This document shows positions 47,006 to 59,802 of a stretch of 64,000 nucleotides of DNA, piece after piece. Source of the stretch: Ascidia mentula (Eukaryota > Chordata > Ascidiacea > Phlebobranchia > Ascidiidae); the NCBI GenBank assembly GCA_947561715.1, contig OX387203.1, positions 4,898,001 to 4,962,000 on the forward strand. The letters are read 5' to 3'. Numbering within the stretch: position 1 is the first letter of the stretch; each line of letters opens with the position of its first letter. The notes beneath the pieces were generated by a model. It searched no databases. It was not told where the DNA came from and worked only from the letters and a program-made list of their open reading frames with translations. The position numbers and the translations under genes were made by a program.

Positions 47006-49730
47006 ATGACACAGAAGCATAAAATAGTTTCTGTTGGAATATTTATTGTTCCTATCTTGTGTTTGACTTTATTCTACTACTTTCGGTAAGTTGATAATAC
47101 TAAATTAAAGTCAATGCACCTGAATTACCTGAATTAAAGCCATACTTTTTAAATACATATTCTGTGTAAAAATGGTTAGCACCCATATATGCCAGTTTTT
47201 TGGGGGGAAAACACTACTACGGGCTTGGTTAAATGTCTGGCAGATTTGTGTTGTAAAGCAATTTGCAGAAATTTGCTTCTTCCAGGCTTAATGGACAAAA
47301 GCTTCCACTCTACTTCAAAGTATCAAGTTTTAACCCATTGACTAAAGGTATGCATAGTAAACAAACATAATTTACATGCACAGGTTTATCAGGGAAGCCT
47401 TGTTTGTTTAAAAATAGTATAGTATTTATTTGTGTGGACCGAGGAGATTCTCGCAATGCTCGATTATTTACCATGTTTTACAGAGGCAGTGACTTTATCA
47501 ACCAACAAGAAACAGATTTTGCTACAGTTGTCCTCACAAGTTCAAAATAGTTTAAATCTTCTTCAGGTTGGAAGTCACCATATTTATCTATGATATATAA
47601 TTTTACATGTTATCACTCTCTCGTCTTGATAACAATGCCAAAAACATCTCATGGAATGAATCTAATTTTTGAATAGCATTGAAAAGCACATAAATCTATA
47701 GCGACTGTAAATGTTAAATGGTCTAATCGAGTGTTATATTATTTCACAATTAAGTAACCACGCTAGTTAAAAACTTGTAGAAGTATTTATTTTGTGGAAT
47801 GTATTGTTCCTAGAATCCAAGCAATTTTTCCCAAACCCGAAAATACGTCTGTCGGATTCACACTCCGTGTGGTCTGGGCTGCACAATCCACCACATTGGC
47901 CCATGCTTCTACAACGCTGTCGGTATGAACCGGACACTTATCGTTGAACTTATGAAGTTTGAATATGGCACTGGGAAAGGCATGCAAGACGTTTACGAAG
48001 CGTTTAGTAACAGAAATTCAATGGCTGAATACGACCAACCTCAAGTGGACGTTTCAGGTTATATAAAATAATAGATTTATGTATGGGGTAATTGTGGCAC
48101 AATTAACTCAACAAAAGGTCGTGTTTACTATATTTATGGAAATTGCGCGTGTGTTTGAGCAGCTTGCCTTGCTATGTACATAGAACGCAATTATAGTTAC
48201 CGAAGGGGATCCTATTGAGAAAAGATAGAGCTGTTACACATGAGTGAATGTTGTGTATTTAAAGTATCCTAATCTGCAGGCTATGTGTGTAGACAATACG
48301 GCATCTTCAGCTGAGGTGGTTATTCATCACGTTCACGGGAATTACAAGCCGTTTACCCCGTGGGGACCGTTCACAATTCCCGATGTCTTGTTGCAAGCGT
48401 TGTGGGGAATTCACAAACAGCCGGAAATGTGGTGGATGGGACAAATTCACACATACATAACTAGATTAAACGCTGGGACCAAGCAAAGATTGAACGAACT
48501 GAAAGCTAAACTGCGCTTTGATCATCCAATAGTGGGGTATTGAGAACAATTTCATTTAGACCTACTTGGGCAATTTTGTATTTTACTTAAACTGGCTTGC
48601 TACTGGCGCGTAACAGTATTTCCGTTGACAAACAATGACAGCACACAGTTTAAAATAAATAAATACGCACAACGCTATCTTCAGAAGTAAAGTATTTTCG
48701 TTGAAGTTGATTTCAAAGACAACATTTCATTGTTTCTGCAGAGTTCACGTTCGGCGAACTGACAAACTCATTTGGGAAGCGAAGAAGTTTGAGTTATCAC
48801 AATATATGGAACACGTGGAGGCGTGGTATAATAACTACCAAAACAAAACTAAACATGGCAATGTTACCAAACGTGTGTTTTTGTCAACTGATGAACCGAC
48901 TGTACTTCAAGAAGCAATCAATAAGTATGTTCCAGTGCAATTCAAATAAACGTACCCCTTTTCGCATGATTTTTGTGACAAAACTTGGTGTAACTCGCCT
49001 GAGAAAGACGTAGTATTGGGAATAACTACGTGCGAATTTACCAAACCTTTTCTGCCCCGAACTTGCGACGAGCATAAATGTTGCAAAATAATATCAGCTT
49101 GATTCATTGGCGTTCACCATTCTGTAAATATTCGTTTCATGGTCGTTGGTTACTATTTCTTCCCGAAAATGACATTAATTTCCTAAATATTGTTATTCCA
49201 GTTACCCAAAATACCAGTTCCTTGCCTCTGCCAATCATATTACTAAAGCTGGCAGAAACCATCGCGATTCACTTGACGGATTGCGTGCAATTGCTTTTGA
49301 TATTGAACTTCTCAGTTCTTGTGACTTCTTGGTTTGCACGTTTAGTTCGAACGTAAGTAAACATTGTTGTTTCTAGCCGTAAGATTTTGGTTAGCTCCCC
49401 GGTCTTCAATGAAACGAAATGGCCGTTGCATATCTTTTTTAATCTTGTAACTCCAACGATATTTCTATGTTTTAGGTTGGGCGTCTAGCATACGAACTGA
49501 TGTTTTCAAAACAGTTTGACGACGTAGAAGCAACATCTCTTGACACGGAATACCATTATGGTGGTTTTAGTCGCCATCTAGTGTCAGTAAAAACGCACAA
49601 AAAAACAGAAGACAACGGTGTAAAAATGCGCATCGGTGACGTCATTTACACAAATCTTACAATCTGTAACGGCGAAAGAAAGAAATCTCCCTCAAACTCA
49701 ATAAGAGAGTGCCCCTGGCCAGTAAAGTAG
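47006..49730 (+). CDS. FUT8-like alpha-1,6-fucosyltransferase
   Basis: Expected to add core fucose in alpha-1,6 linkage to the innermost GlcNAc of N-glycans, in the Golgi. Exons 47006-47085, 47286-47347, 47484-47566, 47814-48057, 48311-48536, 48742-48924, 49202-49352 and 49476-49730 total 1284 nt, 427 aa, with all phases closing. N-terminal signal anchor (IVSVGIFIVPILCLTLFYY). The catalytic part has CGLGCTIHH, NRTLIVEL, EMWWMGQIHTYI, HPIVGVHVRRTDK (the GDP-fucose-binding Arg pair), FLSTDEP and CDFLVCTFSSNVGRLAYEL. The C-terminal exon keeps only a reduced SH3-like tail (MRIGDVIYTNL, ending CPWPVK). It is about 150 residues shorter than vertebrate FUT8 (575), and the second Asp of the usual ATDDP is Glu here. 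It may therefore have altered activity. Confidence 0.9.
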
Positions 49731-52700
49731 GACGGACTTGATTGGAAAAACGTATCATGCGATCACGCGAACCAGTCAACCACTTGTTGGAGTTGGGTTT
49801 CAGGATGTGGGAATGGTTGTATGGTTTCCTTGCAATAACTCTACAGCCCAGTGAACAAAAATTGTGTCCATCTATTCGTATAGACATGGTAATACTTCAA
49901 TTCTTTATTAACTGAGAATTCCTTGGTACGACGCATAACAGGCTGAACACAATATTTTTTTTGTGTTGCTTAATGTAAGTTTACTTTAATTCTGTCGTAT
50001 GGCACTAAACTGCAACGGATGCCACTGATGCAATCTTTACCTTGCAACTTAAGGTGCACCGAGATAGGCAACGATTTAAATTACAACCTTTAAAGTTTTG
50101 CAGCATAAGAAATCATAGCACATACAAACCAATGTGAAAGAAGTTTGTACAAATACACTAAAGGCAAGAGCATTTTACTATTGTAATTGCACGGGCAGAT
50201 TGGCGCAATATAGCGTCTTTGCAATATGACCTTTTTACACTATTACGATAGTATTTATATAATACACCCTATCAAGTGCGGAAACTATGTTAAAATTAAA
50301 CTACATGTGAACTCATCGTTTTACCATGTGGGTTTTGAAAATTAATCCGGTTACGTGACGACTTGAATATCGAGTCCACTGAGCCACGCAAACAGGTAAA
50401 GTTAGTTTGGCAGAGGTAGCATTAGGAACAACCAGTGTTACATTCGCGCAAAAACTTTGTGAACTTAGATGTATGCGTGAAGTTGCTAAATAAGTGTCCC
50501 CGAACCTACGAAACTTATAGTTTAACACATTGCTTTTTAACTTTTTTCCAAAAACGGTCTGCACAAATTGTGTTAAGTTCCTCGCTACGTAACGAGGATC
50601 TCAGACCATTCGCTAAACTCATTTTTGTCGAAAAGCCGCATTATGGCAGCATATTATGCAATTATTTATTTGTGAAATAGGACAAATATTGATGCGATGT
50701 GTTAGACTTGAGGTTAATAGTTTAATTTTTACTTTGCTTACCGACAGTTACAATATGTGTATGTTTTAATCTTTTGCGTGAAGATTTGCGAAAGGTATGA
50801 AAAGAAAGGTAGTTAACAGCAAAACAATACATTTTATTATCGCTTCACAAAAAACAACGAAATCGTCGGCAGGTTTCCAATCTGTTAAATTTCGAAGCGA
50901 ATGAGAAAAGTTATTAAAACACAGCCATGTTTTGAAACCACAAAGAGATGGTGGAGGTACAGCAAAATCTGATCAATTTTTGTCGTAATTCTTTTCTGTG
51001 TTAGAAATATGCCATTTTTCATACAGTAATACCTAAGGAATGAACGTGAGTGTGACAACTTCAGTGTTTTAAATAGGAAACAATTTTTACGGCAATGAAA
51101 TCGCGAAACTCTTTGAAGAAATAGGATCGGACAGAAAAAGAAGTGGTTACGTTTTAATGGATCTAATACGACCAAAACCAACCACGAACTTCATTGTAAG
51201 CGATAGGAAAGCCACAAAAACAGAAATTGTCTCAGAACTTGGAATATACGGAGTGCATTTGACGTGGGTTTTTGAAAGGAGTAAAGAAAGCAAGAAAAAA
51301 TCTAACAGCGCATTTCTTAAAAGCACGAAAATCACTCTTTTTTGGTGCTTTTAAGAAATTTTTGCACTATTTATTTGTTTATGTTTTGAAGGTCTGGAGG
51401 TGAATTGATTGAAAACTATGCGGCAGGCCATCTGTTTCGTTGCAAGCCAAAGGACTGGCGACTGGGACGTGTGTTCGGAGGCACATTGCTCTTGCCTTTT
51501 TACACTAACGCGTAAACCCAGTTTTAGGTCATATTTATGCAATTTTATTATTTGAATCGGTATTATCATGAAGTGACTGAATAAAAATGTATTCGTGCTT
51601 TTTTTCAACTTTACTGGTCGAATTTGTGTCATGTGTTTACGTTAACAATACGCAATGTAACTTACTTGAGTATTAAGTGAAACTATCTGAAGTTTCAAAT
51701 TGCAGTCAGCTGATTTATTAGTAATCCTGAAAAATCGATTTCGCCTTGACGGGCATCCTCAGTTTCTGCAAATTAGAATTTGCAATTAAACACAGAAAGC
51801 TATACGATAAAACAAATCCAAGAATGAAATAAAATAAATAACATGAATTTAAATAAAAATAAAATAAAACTAATAAAGTTAAAAAGCAAGAAATCCTGTA
51901 TTGCGGCCTTCCCTATGCACTACACTGCAATAAAAGGCGTTTAGACTTTTGTGGCGCAAAGATAAGACTAGCCGAATGACGTGACACGCAACGCAACAAC
52001 ACCTGCAGCACGAACGAACGCCGTAAACACAACACATGAGAACGTAGAAAGGGCGAACATACTTGATATTTCTATTTCGGACTTTTGAAAATGGCTTTGG
52101 CGAACAGTTTTTTCCACCAATTCTGACATGATTTGAAAACATTTCAAGCATTGTCGTGGTTGTGTTTGAGGAAGATTGAACAAGCTCCTTATCTGTCATT
52201 CCTGAAGCCAAAACAAAGATACTACATGGCCGTCGATGTGACCTTCATCGCCATGATGTAATTGCCAACATATACCAGCTAGGTTCACTTCAACTGCACA
52301 AAAGAAGCAACCAGGATGGTCCTGAACACAAAATAAAATAATACAGACATCACGCTCACAATACAATAACAAGAGTTAAAATCAAGGACTGTGCTTAAAA
52401 CGTGTCTGAGAAACTGTAGCCAGGTCCGAAATTTGTCTGCGCAGTTTTTCGCTAGAGCGTTGCACGTGCTTGTGTAGTTCCCACTTATAACGTATCTGTA
52501 AAAATATTATCAAAAAATATTGTTATGACATTAGCTGTTTATTTGAAAAGCCTTTAACAAATTCACTTGTGCTCAACTGCGGGAGAAAACAGTACATCAT
52601 GATCAGACAACTGACAAACAGCGCTATCGCTAGCACACGTGCGCTTTAAGAAACCCCGCCACCAATTAAGAGAAGCGCCGAGCGCATTACAATCGGCATG

Positions 52701-53150
52701 GCCCTCTTAACTTGAAAGGTAGCATTTTATAACAAAAAGTTGTAAAAAAATTTCTGATACTCAACACCATAAAATTCCACGGCATGTTTCTGCGGTTAGG
52801 AAATTGGCACGTATTCGCACTGATTACAGACAAACATGTGCATTTTTTTGCCCAGTTTACTTTGCCAATAACCGCAAATACCCACAGGCGGTGATGCGGT
52901 ACGCGAAAATTTGCCAGTTTCCTGATGAGGTTATCAGAAAAGTAGCAAGCATAGAGCCGTGTTTTAGCACATTTCGGTTATTTCAAACCGTGTTTGGTAT
53001 ACTCTCTTGAAAAAAAGCACAAAGAAAATCAAATGCAAGCGAAAAGCAAACAATAAATAATTTTAAGGTTGTTTTTACTGTTTTTTGAATAGCGATTCAA
53101 TATAGGCTTCGGATTAATTTCCCTATTTGTGTTACCAGTAGCAAAAACAG
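49731..53150. other. Intergenic
   Basis: No gene called over about 3.4 kb. A reverse tRNA-like head (TGGCTCAGTGG, box A) lies at about 50380-50395. An exact 14-bp hairpin is at 51313-51358. A reverse-strand stretch around 51690-52330 contains a phrase close to CTGAGGATGCCCGTC...GGCGAAA and coding-like words, possibly an old retroelement. Confidence 0.45.
51313..51358. repeat. Perfect inverted repeat hairpin
   Basis: TTTCTTAAAAGCAC (51313-51326) and GTGCTTTTAAGAAA (51345-51358) form a 14-bp stem with an 18-nt loop. No gene ends nearby. Confidence 0.7.
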
Positions 53151-56100
53151 ATGGAATCAAAATGTCAGGTAAGATTTCAAACTTAAAAGTGATAAAACTT
53201 GCAACATTACGGTAATTAACTTGCTACATTTTTTATCAGGGCAACTCGTGGTTTTGCTGTTTCGCACTTTTTATGAGCAGTTCGCTATCTTTCTACAATC
53301 TAGCGTTGCATCACACAATGATGGGACCTGTAATTCCGGTTTTAAGGAATGTTTACAATGCGACGTATCAAGTAAGCTTGGTTTTGCTAAGTTTATGGGG
53401 ATGACTAGCCTAAGCATGTGCCCAAGATCAATCAGCATGAATATCACATTAAACAAAACAAACATTTTGGAAAAGTCATAAAAGGCCATGCTATTTTGAC
53501 AATGATATACAAATTGCCTTGGAGGTGCGCAACTTCTCTTTATAGTTGTAATAACATTACAATATGAAGCGAACAACTGCATGTAAGTAAAGTTTACAAC
53601 AAAAACTCAATAAACAATTGGTATTTCAGGCTCGCTACGGCGTTCCACTGCCGGAAAACGTATGGTTGCTTTTACTTTCACTTACAATGTCAATGATGAT
53701 TGCCGGAGCTTTTCTTGGCGGGATCACATTGAAGCTGATGTTGAACTTCTTTTCAAGGAAACACTATCTTCAGTTGTCCCATATCATAAACATACTGGGT
53801 TGCCTTACTATTGCTCTCGCCGGAGGCTTGTCTGGATCGTATGAAGCCGTAATTATTGGAAGATTTGTAATCGGCTTACCAATAGGAATCTACTACAGTA
53901 AGTTCCTCTTCTGGACAAGTTTCAAACACCATCATCGTACGGAAGAACAGAAAGAATAAGATTCCATTTTTATATTTTAGTACTGCTCCATAAATCACTT
54001 CAATGTTAACAAATTTCTTTTAGGTCTCGTTCCATTGATGGTGGTTGAGATGTGCAGTAGAAGCAGTCAGGCAGTTTGGCAAAGCACTGGTTCCATTGCA
54101 ATATCGTTCGGACTGCTGTGTGGACCTGTGTTATCGCACCCAAAGGTAAAAAATTGAAGTTTCTTCTATTAAAAAAAAATACTAAGCTCGTATGTATGAA
54201 TCTACATCTATCTTTGAAAATGTTTTAGTTGTCCAACAGCCATTCTTATTGAAAATATTAATGCTGTTGGACTTAAAAATAAACAAAACAAAGATTTCGC
54301 ACATTTGGAGGATGCGATAAAAACAAAGATGGCTTGATTGGAACCCATGAATTCAATTGCACCCATTTGACAGTTGTGTGTTATTGGTTCTTGCAATTTC
54401 TTTAAAAGTTATATCAATGGCCATCTTTTTTGTAGCAAACAAATACACTAAATGTCGGATCGCAGGTATAGTAATCGCTACATTTGTGTTTACATTATTG
54501 TTGAAGGTACTTGGAACCGAAAATCTTTGGCCCGTTGTAATTGCCTTTCCCTGCATTCCTTCAATCATGTACTTAATGGCTAGTCTTTGGATTCCCGAAA
54601 CTCCTTTATATCTTGTACGAGAAGGGAGAAACAATGAAGCTCTAAAAGCTCTTCAGAGAATGAGGGCAAGCAACGACGTCAGTGGAGTAAAATTAAAGAA
54701 ATATCATCAATATCTCGACTGTTGATATATTTTATAGACTGACCTTCAACGGGAGTTAAACGAAATCAAAGCAGAAGTTAACAAAAGTACGACAGTGGTT
54801 GGTGTGAAGGAAATATTTTCAACAAAGCAATACAGGTGTCTTTATTAAACAAACACACAATATGAACAATATTCAAAATCCCCAATTCATTTCATTCTAG
54901 GAGACAACTCATTGCCGTGGCTGTGATATACGGCGGTCTGGCGTTGACTGGAATAAACCACTTACTTTTCTACACGGATCAAATACTGCTGATCAGGCAT
55001 AGAACCGGAACATGTAACTTCTGCTACTGTGGGCGTTGTTGGAATACAATTTGTCTTTGTATTTGCTGGGGTACGTTTTGGAACTAATTGCAAGCATGTG
55101 CAATTATTTTACGTTTTGCGTTTATGTAAAACTTGTGTGACACCCGAGCCAATAGCACTGTTAGTTGCCAAGCAGTTTAGTTTGGCCTTAGTGTCCTCCA
55201 CTTGGTTCGTCTCTTTTGTTCAGTACCCATAGTTTGTGTTCTAAACAGACCGTACCGACACAAAGTGTGAGAATCTGTTCCTGACTAGCTTACCAGCTGC
55301 TGGTTCAAAAGCCGCAGGCTGCAATGGCGGGACATAGCTCAACAATGCAGTGTACACGCTGCTGTCTGCAAAATTGTACGCATAGTAATAGTAGAGCAAA
55401 TTCTATTCCCAGTCAAATTAGCCCATGTCTTATTTGTTGGATCTTGCATCCGTACTTTTAGCCAAAACTGGTTGATCATTTCGGAAGTTTGAAAGTGAAC
55501 AAAGCCTCTACAATCATCTTAATTTTCGCCATGATTCTCTTTACAATCAGTCAGGCAGCCCATGCTCAAGCTCCACACGTCATGCCGTATATTGCTTTGG
55601 TTTCCGTTGGCATTTATCTTGTTGGGTAAGATATGACTCTGGTTTAGTTTCCGATTTTTATTTTACCGAAACTTGTCTTTAGTTTTTATGCTGGCATTCA
55701 ACTTACAACGTTGGTTTTATTGGGCGAACTGACCACAGAAGCATCCAGACCATCTGTTCTCGCCCTCGGTTCTACTCTACTATGGATCATGGCTTGGACC
55801 ACCGGATTTGTCCCGCCTTATTTAGAGGTATGACAACAAACAAGTTTCTAAAGTTCAGATACCAAGGCTTGGAATATGCGTAAAAACGTTCCCAGAACAA
55901 CCTATAGCAAAATATTAAATGCGTTCAGTATGGGAAATAAAAGTACATGTATGAAAAGTTTGTTATATTTGTCAATGTTGAAACCTTTGCCGTTCTATCG
56001 ATTTTTTGGGGTCTCGCTTTGCGACAAAATCCTCTCATAGTCCCCAAAACTGCATTTGTGAGATATTGAATAAAAACAGGTGGTAGAAACGTTTCTGCCC

Positions 56101-56377
56101 TTTATTGCTAAATAACGAAGATTTACAAGAAATTGAAATTTCAATCGTACATCGCGCTTGTTATTAAAACTGCAACTATCATAGCAGCAAAATGTGTTTT
56201 GTTCGTTTACAAAGTAATATCCACCTCGTGTTTTTGCAGGTTGGTCTTGGAGCTTACGCGATGGTAATTTGGATCGGAGCATCAATCCTTTATTTGCTCT
56301 TTCAGATATTTTACTTGCCAGATACAAAAGATAAAACCGCCGACCAAATTCAAGCTCATTTTAAAAATATGCGTTAG
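53151..56377 (+). CDS. GLUT-like (SLC2-type MFS) transporter A, frameshifted
   Basis: Ten exons: 53151-53168, 53240-53371, 53630-53897, 54024-54145, 54507-54677, 54738-54835, 54901-55070, 55462-55625, 55683-55827 and 56240-56377. They make 1426 nt, corresponding to a 475-aa, 12-TM facilitative sugar-transporter-like protein. Recognisable features are GNSWFCCFALFMSSS (TM1), a TM2-3 loop FFSRKHYLQ in place of the usual GRR, IIGRFVIGLPIG, PETPLYLVREGRNNEAL (the PESPRYL element), ALTGINHLLFY (TM7 SGIN block), GELTTEASRPSVLALGS and a C-terminal LPDTKDKT. Compared with the paralogue at 59803, exon 7 lacks 2 nt around 54992 (CTGCTGATCAGG against CTTGCTTAGTGCTGG). This shifts the frame and leads to an early stop, though all downstream exons remain open and conserved. 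Either a recent null allele or a sequence error. The short first exon (MESKCQ) is supported by phase and by the paralogue. Confidence 0.85.
54231..54272. repeat. Intronic hairpin
   Basis: GTCCAACAGC (54231-54240) pairs exactly with GCTGTTGGAC (54263-54272), and the intervening AT-rich sequence pairs partly. It lies in intron 4 of transporter A and is not seen in the same intron of transporter B. Confidence 0.5.
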
Positions 56378-57525
56378 AAGGAGAGTCATGAAGGAAACCT
56401 GTACAAATCCTTGTTGTGGTTGTGGTGCATTAAGTCCCCTGTTCTACTTTCAGTCACAGTCGTGAAATGCTTTCAAATGATAAACCAGAACCAGAATACA
56501 TGAAATTTACCGACTTGAAATCACATAATGCCCACATTTTATTCTCTTGCTGCGCGGTACCAATAAACGTAGTATAATGTTTCGCTGGCCTATCCCAAAA
56601 AATACATTGATACTAACTGTATGTCGGTTTTTATTAAATGGCAAATATGTAGCCTACATTAGCTTTAAGTTTCACAGATGATGTGACCATCAGACACTTA
56701 GAAACTCACAGATTTCGCCGTTACTTAAACCAAAATTGTTGCTAGGGTTCCAGGACAACTTATGATAAGTTTCAGACATTGCAAACATTTTCGATAGCAG
56801 ACCACGACATGGGTCACATGAGAAGTTGACGTCACAAACACTAAAGATTAGGAACAATGTTTACTCAAAGCATGGAGGTCAAGCTTTCTTATCAGACGCC
56901 CATTCAGGTAAAGCATTAAAGTGCTTTAAAGGGCGGCCGTATCAAGTCACTAGTTGTTTGCAAGATAAGATTTTGTTTTGCGCTGCACTAGTTGTTATTC
57001 TTGCATGCAATGAGATGAACCCACTTTATCCAAGACCAACGCAGCCAATCAACTAAATCCAACGGAAGTGGCTATGACTCTTTATATCAATGCTGCTGAA
57101 TTTGCGATTTTGCGCCTGGTAGTAAGGCCTTCGTGACAAGTACTTTTTTCTTTTAGCCTCTTGTCACCCGCATTGCCAATGGAGTAGAAAACTTGACGCG
57201 AGCTTCTACAACGATGCCAAAAACTAATTAGGTGGATTTTGATTGTTTCCAAGGCAGTTTTTGTTAACAGAGTTAATCAATTCTTCTGACTCGCAGTGAC
57301 GGCAGTTCTTACCAAATATCTAAGGACATCCTCTAACCACAAACTACCAGAAAAGGCAGCATCATTTGCCATTCTCGTGCGATAAAAGATCATTCAAGTC
57401 TTGCAAGGAACATTAGTCAGCTTATTTTTTCAACCCAAAACTGACAGTTGCTGTCAAAGCTTTCAGCACTGTTTTCCACCGAGATATGGATAAGGTTCAA
57501 ACCTTGTTGCCGTTCAACCAGAACC

Positions 57526-57610
57526 CAGTGCCGGCGCGTCCATTAGGCGAACTAGGCAACCGCCTACGGCGTACAACCTTGAGGGGGCGCATTGCTGCGT
57601 AAAAAAGCAT
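57526..57610 (+). mobile_element. hAT-like left terminus
   Basis: Starts CAGTGCCGGCGCGTCC and continues 'aggcgaactaggcaaccgcc' and 'gagggggcgc'. This is the usual look of a widespread hAT terminus family. The matching right end was not located, so the extent is unknown. Confidence 0.35.
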
Positions 57611-59024
57611 CCGACCCATATACAGAAAATTACACATCGGGATAACCTTCTCGATTTCTACAATAAAACCCTGCTATCTTCCAAAGCAATCATATAATCA
57701 GTAATTTTGGTGACAGAAAGTGGTTCAATGGCGCGAAAAAACTGAAACTTGCCCAGGGTGCATAATGAGCTTGCACCGGTCTTGTCAGAGCCACCCACAA
57801 CAAACATAGTTCCCCCCACGCAACTATAAGGCCTTTGCACTACGAGCCACGTTACCACATCTAAATGATACACTGTCCGTTAAAGCAGTAAGCTTAAAGC
57901 GATAGGAAACAGCTTCACTGCACGATTGCTATCACGCTGTTGTGAAAAAAGCAACAAATCGCAGTGAAACAAAACAACCAACTTATATATGAAAGGAGGA
58001 TCTTGAACCGTGAGCCGCCAATTAGCTGTTCAAACAACCCCATGTGTTTTCACACACATTACCCAGGAATTTAATACGAAAGCTAGGCAAGCAAGAAATA
58101 TTGGCGTTTAACTGCAGGTCAGTACATTGTAAGGCAAGACGAGATGAGAATGCAAAAATGAACACTTAATAATTAGGATATGTAAAGGATTGTATGTTTA
58201 GTGTAGAAACACCTTCACGATTCGTGATGAGAATTCAATGGGTTTCAATCCCAGAGTGGTTAAATGAAAGATGATGAAGGCAGGCTAGGCAAACCACGTT
58301 TCATGAACCGGATTCAAAAACTTTCGCTATAGGCAACAAATAAATAGTTTCAAGATGCGTGGCGTTGTGACTGAGGAGCAGAGCTTCAGACAATTAGACA
58401 ACAAAATACCAGAATGCTGCTTCGTGCCTTAGTAGAATTAAATTGCCGCCAAAATAACTGCTTGTCGTATTGTTGTTTGAATAGAGCATGTTACGTTTTT
58501 GAGCGTGTTCTTCGTAATCTTCGTGCATCCGATACCAAGCATGTGTAACAATATTTTAATGAAGATGGCTTAAACGTACGACAGCAGTCCAAGTAAAACC
58601 ACAAGAAATGGAATTGGTGGACTTCCCACAGAATGGGTCAATTCACCTATACGTCCCCCATAACGCAGGAAATACAATTCGTTGTATACAGTATAACTGG
58701 TCAGAGGCGCCCGAAAGGCATGTTAGGGCGGATTAATAGGTTACAACAGTTTATTGTTTTGGAGTCAGGGCGGTCGAGTAATTAACATGCATGAGTTGTT
58801 CCTTTGTACGTGGGATAAAGGTCACGTATAAATGATTACAAATATTACTGATAGAGTTTCGTATTTCATATTAATATTACACTGTGTTCGCCACAAGCTT
58901 CATTTAAAATACCACCCAATGAGCAGTCATTTGTCTTGGGTTTATGAACATGTTGTTGTCTAGGTGGATACCATGTTCCCCAAAACTGTATTTCATATCA
59001 AGTAATGCAGTGGGCGCAAACGCA

Positions 59025-59465
59025 AGTTGTGCAATGACATTCGTTTCCCACGTTGCCCTTGCGTATGGTCTGTATAGCCGCTCCGCTAACCAAGCGTATA
59101 GGCAATGGTAACAGACACTAGCAACACGCGACGACCATTGTCCTTCTGCGGACATAGACTTGCAGGTTCCGCTCTGGCAAAAAGTGCAAGTCAGCTATTC
59201 CGTATTGGCCTATAAAGTCGCATTCTTGAACCAAATTTTTGGGGGTATAGACACAGTTTGGCTGGTGGAACAAATGGTAAAAAAAAGTTTGTTATTATTT
59301 TAGTGACAGCGGAAACAAATTGGTATAACGATTACAATGGTGGCATTTGTAAACAAACAAATTTCCCCAGGCGATTTGGATAACTGAATATGTAGCACTT
59401 GAAAAACCGCAATAACCGCCTAGCCCACTAAGCAAAAGCATTTCGAGGAAATTTGTAGGTTGGAT
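59025..59465 (+). repeat. Copy of GATM-flank repeat
   Basis: Shares 'tgacattcgtttcccacgtt', 'gccgctccgctaac', 'ggcaaaaagtgcaagtcagc' and 'catttcgaggaaatttgtag' in order with 40690-40880. An insertion in the middle makes it longer. Confidence 0.6.
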
Positions 59466-59802
59466 CACGTTTCTGCAAAGGGCATGTTGAACAAGCTAGC
59501 AGTATTACAAAAACAACTTAATGGCTCGAGTAACAATGAATTAACATAAAAGGTATAGCTTTTGACAAAGTGGTACAGAACTTACACTGCATTTTTCTGA
59601 AATTGTGCTTTGTTGTGTTGCTAATAATAAACACAGTTATTGATAACGCAGTAATGTTGCATGCAATGGCATGATTGGCCCACTGCGCATGGCCTTGCTT
59701 GGCGATCACAGCTATCAATAGTTATTATTGTAGATATTTTCGTAGCAGGGAAAAAATCTACCAAAGTTTTCTGTTTTTTAATATATCAACCTGTAAGCAA
59801 AG

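Larger units (their letters stand above)
56378..59802. other. Intergenic between transporters A and B
   Basis: No gene seen. It holds a possible hAT terminus (57526) and a copy of the GATM-flank repeat (59025-59465). A tail signal-like 'aataaacg' follows transporter A near 56560. Confidence 0.5.
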
